From Planctomycetota bacterium (GTDB lineage: Bacteria > Planctomycetota > PLA2 > JAEUHO01), in contig JAPKHB010000193.1 of assembly GCA_026647295.1 (NCBI GenBank), forward strand, positions 1-7,354: a stretch of 7,354 bases of DNA, given 5' to 3'. Below, one piece after another: positions 1 to 6,157 of this stretch. Below the pieces are notes generated by a model that did not search any database, was not told the DNA's origin, and worked only from the letters and a program-made list of their open reading frames with translations. The translations under genes and the position numbers were made by a program. How positions within the stretch are numbered: position 1 is the stretch's first letter; each line of letters opens with the position of its first letter.

Positions 1-6
1 CCCGCG

Positions 7-924
7 TTGAGTCCCCTGCTCGAGTGCGTACCCAACGTCTCCAACGGCCGCGACCCCGAGGTGATCCGGGCGCTGGCCGAGGCCTTTGCCTCCGCGGGCG
101 CCAGCCTCCTGGGCGTGGACAGCGACGCCGACCACCACCGCAGCGTGATCACGATCGCCGGGCCGGCCGAGGCCGTCGTGGAAGGCGCCGTGCGCGGCGT
201 CCGGGCGGCCCGCGACGCGATCGACCTGAACCACCACCACGGGGCCCACCCCCGGATGGGCGCGGCCGACGTCGTCCCCTTCGTGCCCCTGGGCTCGGCC
301 ACGATGGCCGACGCGGTCGCCGCGGCCCGGACCGCCGGCGCCCGCATCTGGGCCGAGGCCGGCGTGCCCGTCTACCTCTACGGCGAGGCCGCGACGCGCC
401 CCGAGCGGGCCAACCTCGCCGCGCTTCGAAAGGGCGGCTTCGAGGGCATCCGCGCCACGATCGAAACCGACCCCGCGCGCCGGCCCGACTTCGGCTCCGC
501 GGCCGTCCACCCGACCGCCGGCGTCACGGCCGTGGGCGCGCGCTTCTTCCTGATCGCCTTCAACGTGAACCTGGCCACGCGCCAGCTGCCCGTCGCCCAG
601 CAGATCGCCGGACGCATCCGCGAACGCGACGGCGGGCTGCCCGGGGTCAAGGCGTTGGGCTTCGACCTCCCCGAGCGCGGCCAGGTCCAGGTGTCGATGA
701 ACCTCGTGGACTTCCGCCGCACGAGCCCGATCGAGGTCTTCGAGGTGATCCGCGACCTGGCCGCCGCGCAGGGGGTGGCGGTGGCCGAGGGCGAGGTGGT
801 CGGGTTGATCCCCGAGGCCGCCTGCCCGCCGGACTTCGAAACGCGCGTGATGGCCCGCGGCTTCGTGCGCGACGAGCAGGTGATCGAACGGCGCCTGGCG
901 CGGGCGGGCGGGGCCGGCGCATGA
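7..924 (+). CDS. Glutamate formimidoyltransferase (FTCD N-terminal type)
   Basis: Transfers the formimino group of N-formimino-L-glutamate to tetrahydrofolate, the last step of the tetrahydrofolate-dependent branch of histidine degradation; cytosolic. The 305-residue protein opens with LLECVPNVSNGRD (4-16), the usual N-terminus of the family. It carries HHRSV (43-47), the HPRMGAADVVPF block (81-92) whose first His matches the catalytic His of mammalian FTCD, FNVNL (185-189), MNLVDF (231-236) and EGEVVGLIPE (261-270). It covers only the formiminotransferase subdomains; there is no cyclodeaminase domain at the C-terminus. The start is a TTG; a start a few codons earlier cannot be excluded because only six bases precede it, but the family N-terminus fits this one. 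The stop overlaps the ATG of the glycosyltransferase by 4 bp (ATGA), so the two are probably translationally coupled. Family assignment is strong; the substrate follows from the family. Confidence 0.93.
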   Translation: MSPLLECVPNVSNGRDPEVIRALAEAFASAGASLLGVDSDADHHRSVITIAGPAEAVVEGAVRGVRAARDAIDLNHHHGAHPRMGAADVVPFVPLGSATMADAVAAARTAGARIWAEAGVPVYLYGEAATRPERANLAALRKGGFEGIRATIETDPARRPDFGSAAVHPTAGVTAVGARFFLIAFNVNLATRQLPVAQQIAGRIRERDGGLPGVKALGFDLPERGQVQVSMNLVDFRRTSPIEVFEVIRDLAAAQGVAVAEGEVVGLIPEAACPPDFETRVMARGFVRDEQVIERRLARAGGAGA

Positions 925-1859
925 CCCCCCGGGTCACGATCGTGGTCGTGACCTGGGACGGACGCGAGTGGCTCGCGGCGTGCCTCGCCTCGATCGTGCG
1001 CCAGGACCTCGACGGGGTGCAGGTGGTCGTGGTGGACAACGGCTCGACCGACGGCACCGCGCAGTGGCTCGCCCGCGCCCACCCCACGGCCGAACTCTGC
1101 CGCCTGCCCACCAACCGCGGCTTTGCGGCCGGGGCCAACGCGGGCCTTGCGCGGGCGCGCGCGCCCTGGGTGCTGATGCTCAACAACGACGCGACGCTGC
1201 GCCCCGGGGCGCTCGGCACGCTGCTCGGGGTGGCCGAGGCGGCGCCCAGGGAGGTCTACGCGGTCCAGCCCCAGTTGCGCCTAAGCGGGGGCGCGTACCT
1301 CAACTCGACGGGCATCCTCCTCACCCCGGACGGCTGCGCCCACGACCGCAACTTCGGCCGGCCCCTGGCCGAGAGCCCGCCGGCCGGCGAGATCTGGTGC
1401 GCGACCGCCGGGGCGGCCCTTTACCGCCGGGCCACGCTCGAACGCCTGGCGGGCCCCCACGGCGTCTTCGACGAGCGCTACCACATGTACTTCGAGGACG
1501 TCGACCTGGGCTGGCGGGCCCGGCGCGCCGGCGGCCGGGCCCTTTACGTCCCCGAAGCGGTCGTCGACCACGTCTTCCAGGCCTCCTCGCGCCGGCGGGG
1601 GCCCGGCTTCATCATCGCCGCGTGCAAGCGCAACCGCCTGCGCACGCTCCTCACCCACGCCTCGCCCGCGTTCCTGCTGGCCTCGCTCCCGCGCACCCTC
1701 CAGGACCTGCGCTGGCTCCTGCGCCACGCCGGGGGCACGGCGCTCGCCGGCTGGGTGCGGGCGCTCCTTGACGGCCTTTCCGCCCGCCGCGAGGGGCGGC
1801 ACCACAACGCGGTCGCCCGGCGGGCCGTGGAGGCGCGCTGGATCGGGCGGCGCCAGTAG
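921..1859 (+). CDS. Family 2 glycosyltransferase (rhamnosyltransferase-like)
   Basis: A 312-residue GT-A fold glycosyltransferase that probably adds a sugar from a nucleotide-sugar donor to a cell-surface glycan or lipid carrier at the inner face of the membrane. Visible motifs in order are the N-terminal strand VTIVVVTWDG (5-14), VVVDNGSTDGT (36-46) for nucleotide binding, NRGFAAGAN (65-73), the LNND metal-binding motif (87-90, the DXD equivalent) and FEDVDLGWR (191-199) with the presumed catalytic acidic residues. This set is typical of the WbbL-like rhamnosyltransferase group; donor and acceptor cannot be read from sequence. A hydrophobic stretch at about 246-257 could lie on the membrane. 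The start is the ATG in an ATGA overlap with the formimidoyltransferase stop. The frame is also open upstream to base 24, but that part is a shadow of the preceding gene. No metabolic link to the flanking folate enzymes is apparent. Confidence 0.92.
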   Translation: MTPRVTIVVVTWDGREWLAACLASIVRQDLDGVQVVVVDNGSTDGTAQWLARAHPTAELCRLPTNRGFAAGANAGLARARAPWVLMLNNDATLRPGALGTLLGVAEAAPREVYAVQPQLRLSGGAYLNSTGILLTPDGCAHDRNFGRPLAESPPAGEIWCATAGAALYRRATLERLAGPHGVFDERYHMYFEDVDLGWRARRAGGRALYVPEAVVDHVFQASSRRRGPGFIIAACKRNRLRTLLTHASPAFLLASLPRTLQDLRWLLRHAGGTALAGWVRALLDGLSARREGRHHNAVARRAVEARWIGRRQ

Positions 1860-1973
1860 GCCCGGCGCCCCCCCGCCCCACGCCCGCACCCGCGGTGCGG
1901 ACGCGGCCGGGAAACGCGTATGGTGAGGCCCCGGGCCAGGCCCTCGGGCCGGCCCGGCCGGAGCGACCTTCTC

Positions 1974-1978
1974 GGAGG
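1974..1978 (+). promoter_or_regulatory. Shine-Dalgarno site fixing the cyclodeaminase start
   Basis: GGAGG lies six bases before the ATG at 1985. It supports that start over the in-frame GTG at 1895. Confidence 0.7.
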
Positions 1979-1984
1979 CCCCAG

Positions 1985-2647
1985 ATGTCCCAGCCCGACT
2001 ACGCCGCCCTACCCCTTGGGGACTTCCTCGGGGCGCTGGCCAGCGCCGCCCCGACGCCCGGGGGCGGGACGGGCGCGGCCGTCGCCGGCGCCACGGGCGC
2101 GGCGCTGGTCGAGATGCTGGCGCGGCTTACGATCGGCCGGCCGAAGTACCAGGCGCACGAGGCGCTGATGCAGGCCGTGGCCGAGCAGGCGGCGGCCGAA
2201 CGCCGCGCGCTGCTGGACCTGGCCGGACGCGACGCCGCGGCCTACGCCGCCGTCGGCGCCGCCCTCAAGGCCCCGCGCGAAACGCCCGCGGAGCAGGCCG
2301 CCCGCACCGAGGCCCTCCAGGCGGCGCTCAAGGGCGCCTGCGAGGTCCCGCTCGAGGTGATGGCCCACTGCCTGGAGGTGATCGGGCTCGCCCGCCAGGC
2401 CGTTGCGCGCGGCAACCCAAACGCGGCCAGCGACGGCGCCGCCGGCTGCGAACTCGCCCGCGCCGGCCTCAAGGTCGCGGCCTGGAACGTGAAGATCAAC
2501 CTGGGCTCCCTCACCGACGCCCGCTACGCGGCCTCGGCCCGCGCGCGCATGGACGAGATGCTGATCATGGGCCAGCGCGCGGCCGCCGAGGTGGACAGCC
2601 AGGTGGAGGAGCGCCTCGCCCCCGCCCCCGGCGCGCCGCCGGCCTAG
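1985..2647 (+). CDS. Formimidoyltetrahydrofolate cyclodeaminase family protein
   Basis: A stand-alone 220-residue member of the cyclodeaminase/methenyl-THF cyclohydrolase family (FTCD C-terminal domain, FchA-like). It probably converts 5-formimino-THF to 5,10-methenyl-THF and ammonia, using the product of the formimidoyltransferase two genes upstream; some relatives act as methenyl-THF cyclohydrolases instead. Evidence is the glycine-rich PTPGGGTGAAVAGATG loop (23-38), RDAAAYAAV (82-90), GNPNAASDGAAG (143-154) and AAWNVKINL (165-173), all hallmark positions, in an all-helical protein of the usual length of about 200-220 residues. The ATG is preceded by GGAGG at 1974-1978 with a 6-nt spacer. 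The frame is open back to a GTG at 1895, but that extension has no family resemblance. The 125-bp gap before this start may hold a promoter; TATGGT at 1919-1924 is a possible -10 without a good -35. The ABC transporter genes begin 2 bp after the stop. Confidence 0.9.
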   Translation: MSQPDYAALPLGDFLGALASAAPTPGGGTGAAVAGATGAALVEMLARLTIGRPKYQAHEALMQAVAEQAAAERRALLDLAGRDAAAYAAVGAALKAPRETPAEQAARTEALQAALKGACEVPLEVMAHCLEVIGLARQAVARGNPNAASDGAAGCELARAGLKVAAWNVKINLGSLTDARYAASARARMDEMLIMGQRAAAEVDSQVEERLAPAPGAPPA

Positions 2648-2649
2648 CC

Positions 2650-3567
2650 ATGCCCGCGCCGCTGCTCGAGATCCGCGGCCTCACCCGGCACTACGGCGCG
2701 CTGCGGGCCCTGGACGGCGTCGACCTGGACGTGCCCGAGGCCATGGTGTGCGGCTTCATCGGCCCCAACGGCGCCGGCAAGACGACCGCCATCCGGATCC
2801 TGGCCGGCCTGATCCGCCCCACGCGCGGCGCCGCGCACCTGGGCGGCCTGGACCTCCTGGGCGACCGCGTCCACGCCGCGCGCGGCCTGCGCACGCTGGT
2901 CGAGGTGCCGGCCTTCTACCCCGCCCTGACCGGCGCCGAGAACCTCTCCCTCTTCGCGCGCCTGGCCCGCGCGCCCCGCGCCGAGGTCCTGGGCCTGCTC
3001 GAGGCCCTGGGCCTTTCCCACGCCGCCCACCGCCCCGTGGCCGGCTACTCATTGGGCATGCGCCAGCGCCTGGGCATCGCGCAGGCGCTGGTGGGCCGGC
3101 CCCGGCTGGTGGTGCTCGACGAACCGATGAACGGCCTGGACCCGGCGGCGATCCGCCTCGTGCGCGACCTCGTCGCGCGCGTGCGCAGCGAGCAGGGCGT
3201 CGCCTTCCTGATCTCGAGCCACCTGCTCCACGACATCGAGACGCTGTGCGACACGGTCGCGATCCTGCACCGGGGCCTCCTGGTCGAGCAGGGCCGCATC
3301 ACCGACCTGCTCGCCGCCTCCGCCCCCGGCTGGCGCTTTGCCACCCGCGACGACGCCGCCGCCCTTCGCGCCCTGGCCCAACACAAGGTCCCGGGCCACC
3401 CGCGCCGCGACCCGGGGGGCGGCCTCCTGCTCGACGGCGACGAGGCCGTGCTCCCCCCCCTTTTCCAGGCGCTGCTGGAAGCCGGCCTTCCCCCTAAGGC
3501 GCTCGAACCCCGCAAGCCCTCGCTCGAACGCCACTTCCTCGAGCGCACCGAGGGGGTGATGGGATGA
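2650..3567 (+). CDS. ABC transporter ATP-binding protein (BcrA/CcmA-like, exporter type)
   Basis: The 305-residue ATPase subunit of an ABC exporter, probably a homodimer powering the permease encoded next. In order it has an aromatic A-loop (Tyr15), Walker A GPNGAGKTT (38-46), a Q-loop region EVPAFYPALTGAENL (85-99), ABC signature YSLGMRQRLGIAQAL (133-147), Walker B LVVLDEP (153-159), D-loop NGLDP (161-165) and the H-loop His191. In the Q-loop the usual Gln is a Glu (E85) followed by PAFYPALTG, the pattern of the BcrA/lantibiotic-immunity subgroup. A C-terminal extension of about 85 residues (220-305), common in this subgroup, follows the core. The start is 2 bp after the cyclodeaminase stop, and its stop overlaps the permease ATG (ATGA). 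This indicates one transcript with translational coupling. The transported substrate is unknown. Confidence 0.95.
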   Translation: MPAPLLEIRGLTRHYGALRALDGVDLDVPEAMVCGFIGPNGAGKTTAIRILAGLIRPTRGAAHLGGLDLLGDRVHAARGLRTLVEVPAFYPALTGAENLSLFARLARAPRAEVLGLLEALGLSHAAHRPVAGYSLGMRQRLGIAQALVGRPRLVVLDEPMNGLDPAAIRLVRDLVARVRSEQGVAFLISSHLLHDIETLCDTVAILHRGLLVEQGRITDLLAASAPGWRFATRDDAAALRALAQHKVPGHPRRDPGGGLLLDGDEAVLPPLFQALLEAGLPPKALEPRKPSLERHFLERTEGVMG

Positions 3568-4724
3568 GCCCCGCGCCGCGGCCGTGGTCCAGCGACCTGC
3601 TCTGGGGCGCCCTCCTCGCCGTGGCGCTCCACGCCTTCGTGCGCACCCACGCCCCCGGGGCCGAGACCCTCGACGTCTTCCTCTGGTACGCCGCCGCCGG
3701 CGCCGTGCTCCAGCCCGGAACCCGCTTCCTGCCCCGCCGCGGCCGGCGCCTCCTGGCCCCGCTCTTGGGCGCCCTCCTGGTCGGCGCCCTCGCCCCGGCC
3801 GCCTTCGGCCTGGACGCGCTCGGCGCGGCCCTGGGCGGCCTTTGGTGGGCCGACGGGCCGCTCCTTGCGCTGGGTCTCCTCCTCGCCCTCCTGCGCGGCG
3901 GAGGCGCCGGCCGCCTGGGCGTGCTGGCGCGCGTGGAGGGCCTGAAACTGCGCCGCGGGGTTGGGGTGCTGGGCAGCCTGCTGGTCGCGCTGGCCCTTAC
4001 GCTCTTCGTCGGGATGGGCCACGACCCCGCCCCCGGCGAGACCGGCTGGACCACGGCCGAGCGTTCGCTGAAGGCCGGCCTCCTGGCCGCCGAGGCCCTG
4101 CTCCTGGTCCTTGGCGCCGCGGCCATCGCGGCCGAGGCCGCCCAGGGCACCCTCAAGATGGTCCTGCCCCATGCCTACCGGCGCGGGGAGTGGGTGGCCG
4201 CCAAGGCGCTGGTCCTGGGCGCCCTCGCGCTTGCCTTCGCCGCGCTCCTGGGCGCCACGGCCTACCTCCACGCCGACTGGGCCCATGGCCTTGGCGACGT
4301 GGTCAAGCCCCCCGACGAGCTCTTCGGCATGGACGAGCGCGTCCACCGCACGGCCGAGACCATGCGCGGGCACTACCTGGCGGCCCTTGGCGCCGGCGCG
4401 GCCGCCCTGGTGGCGAGCGCCCTTACGGGCCTCTTCGTCTCGTGCCTCTTCGTGGGCGTCGTCCCCTCCCTCTCGGCGGCCTTCCTGGCCTTTGCGACCG
4501 TCCACCTCGGCCAGACCCTGCTCGGCTTCGGCGCCGAACTCGAGCAGCGCCTCTTCGCCGAGTACCCCCAGCGCATGCTCAAGGCCATGGGCAACATCGG
4601 CAAGGGCCTCGACGAAGCCTGGGACCCGGCCCTCCTGTCCACGGGCCTCGGCCTCTGCGCCGCCCTCTCCGCCCTCGCCCTCCTCTCCGGCATGCGCCTC
4701 TTCGCCCGCCGCGACTGGACGTGA
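3564..4724 (+). CDS. ABC-2 type transporter permease with an extra N-terminal membrane domain
   Basis: Probable membrane partner of the preceding ATPase; 386 residues with about ten hydrophobic segments. Residues about 117-386 look like an ABC-2 exporter subunit. A basic entry stretch VEGLKLRRG (124-132) leads into a first helix (about 133-151). A helix at 172-190 runs into E191-AAQGTLKMVLPHAYRRGEW (192-210), the family's E..xGTL....R.... coupling element, followed by AKALVLGALALAFAAL (213-228). Further helices lie at about 272-315 and 357-378. The loop at about 237-270 is charged and probably external. Before this core sit about 115 residues with three or four hydrophobic stretches (about 11-27, 36-52, 63-83, 98-111) that a typical member lacks. 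No signal peptide is apparent. The ATG overlaps the ATPase stop by 4 bp. Candidate roles include efflux of a peptide, lipid or drug; nothing in the sequence decides among them. Confidence 0.82.
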   Translation: MSPAPRPWSSDLLWGALLAVALHAFVRTHAPGAETLDVFLWYAAAGAVLQPGTRFLPRRGRRLLAPLLGALLVGALAPAAFGLDALGAALGGLWWADGPLLALGLLLALLRGGGAGRLGVLARVEGLKLRRGVGVLGSLLVALALTLFVGMGHDPAPGETGWTTAERSLKAGLLAAEALLLVLGAAAIAAEAAQGTLKMVLPHAYRRGEWVAAKALVLGALALAFAALLGATAYLHADWAHGLGDVVKPPDELFGMDERVHRTAETMRGHYLAALGAGAAALVASALTGLFVSCLFVGVVPSLSAAFLAFATVHLGQTLLGFGAELEQRLFAEYPQRMLKAMGNIGKGLDEAWDPALLSTGLGLCAALSALALLSGMRLFARRDWT

Positions 4725-5125
4725 CGCCCCCCCACCCACCCGCGAGCCCGAGTGACGACCCGCTGCGCCCCGCCCGAGCGGCTGCGCCAGCCAAGCCGAG
4801 TAGACGCCTGCGACACGTGGGGGGGAGGCCCTCGATCGGGCCTGCGCATCCGCCGGCGTCAGGGGCCGGGGCCGGGAGCCCGCGCCGCGAGGGTCCCCCG
4901 TTCGCAGATTCCGCCCGTCGCCCGCTTCTTGAGGAACCCTGGCGCAGGCTCCCCAAGCCCCTACGCCACGCTCCGCAATCAGACCGCGATCGCCTGGGTC
5001 GTCGCCCATCTCCGAGCCAATAGGGCCGCACGCGGCAGCAGGAGACGTGCTGTCGTAAACCATTGCCAGTGCTCGACTTACGCAGACTGCAAGCCGTGAA
5101 TTCGGACGGCGCATCTCAGCACAAT
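4725..5125. other. Intergenic region without a convincing gene
   Basis: About 400 bases between the permease stop and the first palindrome. Short open frames exist on both strands, but their translations are rich in Arg, Pro and Gly with no recognisable family. Composition moves from the host's very GC-rich pattern to the milder one of the module on the right. Small hairpins occur at 4780-4792 (GGCTG/CAGCC) and 4826-4843. I see no tRNA, integrase, transposase or direct repeat that would mark an insertion edge. Confidence 0.6.
4826..4843 (+). terminator. Weak candidate hairpin terminator after the ABC operon
   Basis: AGGCCC and GGGCCT form a perfect 6-bp GC-rich stem with a 6-nt loop (TCGATC), about 100 bases after the permease stop. 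There is no T-tract after it, so intrinsic termination is doubtful, although GC-rich bacteria often lack clear U-tails. Confidence 0.2.
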
Positions 5126-5157
5126 GCTCACGCTAGGTATATATACCTAGCGTGAGC
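5126..5157. promoter_or_regulatory. Perfect 32-bp palindrome P1, probable operator/promoter
   Basis: The left half GCTCACGCTAGGTATA (5126-5141) is followed with no spacer by its exact reverse complement, TATACCTAGCGTGAGC (5142-5157); symmetry breaks at the next base on each side. The centre is the 12-mer GGTATATATACC. It lies 73 bp before the probable antitoxin start and starts 74 bp before P2. The TATATATA centre could act as a -10 element, with no good -35 visible. By analogy with the paired inverted repeats bound by AbiEi in the abiE promoter, this is most likely a binding site for the adjacent AbiEi-like protein. That is inference. The palindrome itself is directly visible. Confidence 0.75.
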
Positions 5158-5199
5158 TGTAGCAAACAGGCGGGTGCTGCCCCGGCGGAATTCCTTGGC

Positions 5200-5231
5200 T
5201 CGTGAGCATGGTATATATACCATGCTCACGA
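5200..5231. promoter_or_regulatory. Perfect 32-bp palindrome P2, overlapping the antitoxin start
   Basis: The left half TCGTGAGCATGGTATA (5200-5215) abuts its exact reverse complement TATACCATGCTCACGA (5216-5231). It shares the GGTATATATACC core with P1, and the CGTGAGC arm is present in the opposite orientation. The last base is the A of the probable ATG at 5231, and another in-frame ATG (5222) lies inside the right arm. No Shine-Dalgarno sequence precedes either ATG. If TATATATA (5212-5219) serves as the -10, transcription would begin near 5226 and give an almost leaderless mRNA. Any longer transcript would bury both AUGs in a 16-bp hairpin. Protein bound here would block the promoter directly, which fits an autoregulatory operator. 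Confidence 0.75.
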
Positions 5232-6157
5232 TGGCCGCCCCCGACCAGGCTCCGACCGCCACGATCACTCGTCTCACCCGGTACTTCGACCGGCAGACAT
5301 CGCGCGTCTATGGGCACGCGCAGATCATGCGCCACCTGGCCGCGCAACGCGAACGCTTTGAGATCCGTGTATCGAGCACCCGCGTCCTTGAGACTCTCAT
5401 CGCAAAGGGCCTCTTGGTGGATGTGCTCCTCAAGTCTGAAGCTGATTACCCGCCGATGCGGCGCTACGTGTGGCGGGAGGCCACTACTTTTGAGATAGCC
5501 ACTTCCCTCCGCAAGGATTCGTACCTTAGTCACTCCACCGCAGTGTTCCTACACGGCCTGACCGATCACGTACCCCAAACCCAGTACGTCAACGCAGAAC
5601 AGAGCCCCAAAGCGGCGCCAAGCGGGAGAGTCACCCAAGCGTCCCTTGACCGTGCATTTCGAGCGAGCCAGCGCCTCTCGCGGCTGGCTTACATTCACGG
5701 GAAGACTCGCATCGTCATCATCAGCGGCAAGAGCACGGATCGATTCGGCGTCGTCCCGGTGACCGTAGCTGATGGCCGTACCGTCGATACAACGGATCTT
5801 GAGCGCACACTAGTCGACTTGGTCGTACGCCCCGCCTATGGAGGCGGAGTTCATCAGGTCCTGAGCGTTTTCCGCGCTGCCGTCAGCAGAGCCTCAATCC
5901 CCAAGATCGTCAGGACCCTGGATGCGCTCGACTACATCTACCCCTATCACCAGGCGCTCGGCTTCTACCTGGAGCGCGCCGGGGCCTCCGAGGCTGACCT
6001 GAAGCCCCTCCGTCAGCGCTCCATGCGCCTCAAGTTCTATCTTGCGCACGGGCTGAAGGACCCGGCGCTCGACCACTCATGGCGCATCTACGTTCCAAAG
6101 AGGCTCCAGCTTCCGAACCTCGCCAAGCACGAACTCGAAGTAGAACCCGAAGTCTGA
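5231..6157 (+). CDS. AbiEi-like type IV antitoxin / winged-helix regulator
   Basis: A probable 308-residue antitoxin and transcriptional autoregulator of the AbiEi family, paired with the nucleotidyltransferase toxin on the opposite strand. The N-terminus (about 24-66, RVYGHAQIMRHL through RVLETLIAKGLL) reads as a winged helix-turn-helix. Next comes the family block SYLSHSTAVFLHGL (97-110), then TTDLERTLVDLVVRP (187-201) and GGGVHQVLSVF (204-214), patterns characteristic of AbiEi C-terminal regions. In studied systems the antitoxin does not bind the toxin but represses the operon and counteracts toxin activity. Alternative in-frame starts are ATG 5222 (inside P2) and GTG 5174. I chose 5231 because an upstream start would make the palindrome coding. 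Base composition is milder than in the genes to the left and includes an ATA codon, suggesting transfer. The last 81 bp are also the 3' end of the toxin gene on the other strand. Confidence 0.85.
   Translation: MAAPDQAPTATITRLTRYFDRQTSRVYGHAQIMRHLAAQRERFEIRVSSTRVLETLIAKGLLVDVLLKSEADYPPMRRYVWREATTFEIATSLRKDSYLSHSTAVFLHGLTDHVPQTQYVNAEQSPKAAPSGRVTQASLDRAFRASQRLSRLAYIHGKTRIVIISGKSTDRFGVVPVTVADGRTVDTTDLERTLVDLVVRPAYGGGVHQVLSVFRAAVSRASIPKIVRTLDALDYIYPYHQALGFYLERAGASEADLKPLRQRSMRLKFYLAHGLKDPALDHSWRIYVPKRLQLPNLAKHELEVEPEV

Noticed and set aside
24..920. Upstream extension of the glycosyltransferase frame
   Set aside because: It is an Arg/Pro-rich shadow of the formimidoyltransferase gene. The real protein begins at the ATGA overlap at 921.
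1895..1984. GTG start giving a 30-residue longer cyclodeaminase
   Set aside because: The extra residues lack family similarity, and the ATG at 1985 has a well-placed GGAGG.
3045..5114. A 689-codon open frame on the minus strand
   Set aside because: It lies opposite the ATPase and permease genes, whose motifs are unmistakable. Long antisense frames are expected at this GC content, and its translation is Glu/Gly/Arg/Ala-rich with no domain.
4725..5125. Possible tRNA, small RNA or CRISPR array before the palindromes
   Set aside because: No cloverleaf, no proper T-loop sequence and no regularly spaced repeats were found.
5174..5230. GTG start giving a 19-residue longer AbiEi-like protein
   Set aside because: It would translate through palindrome P2. 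The nearby AGGCGG sits directly against the GTG, and the added residues are not needed by the domain. It remains possible but less likely.
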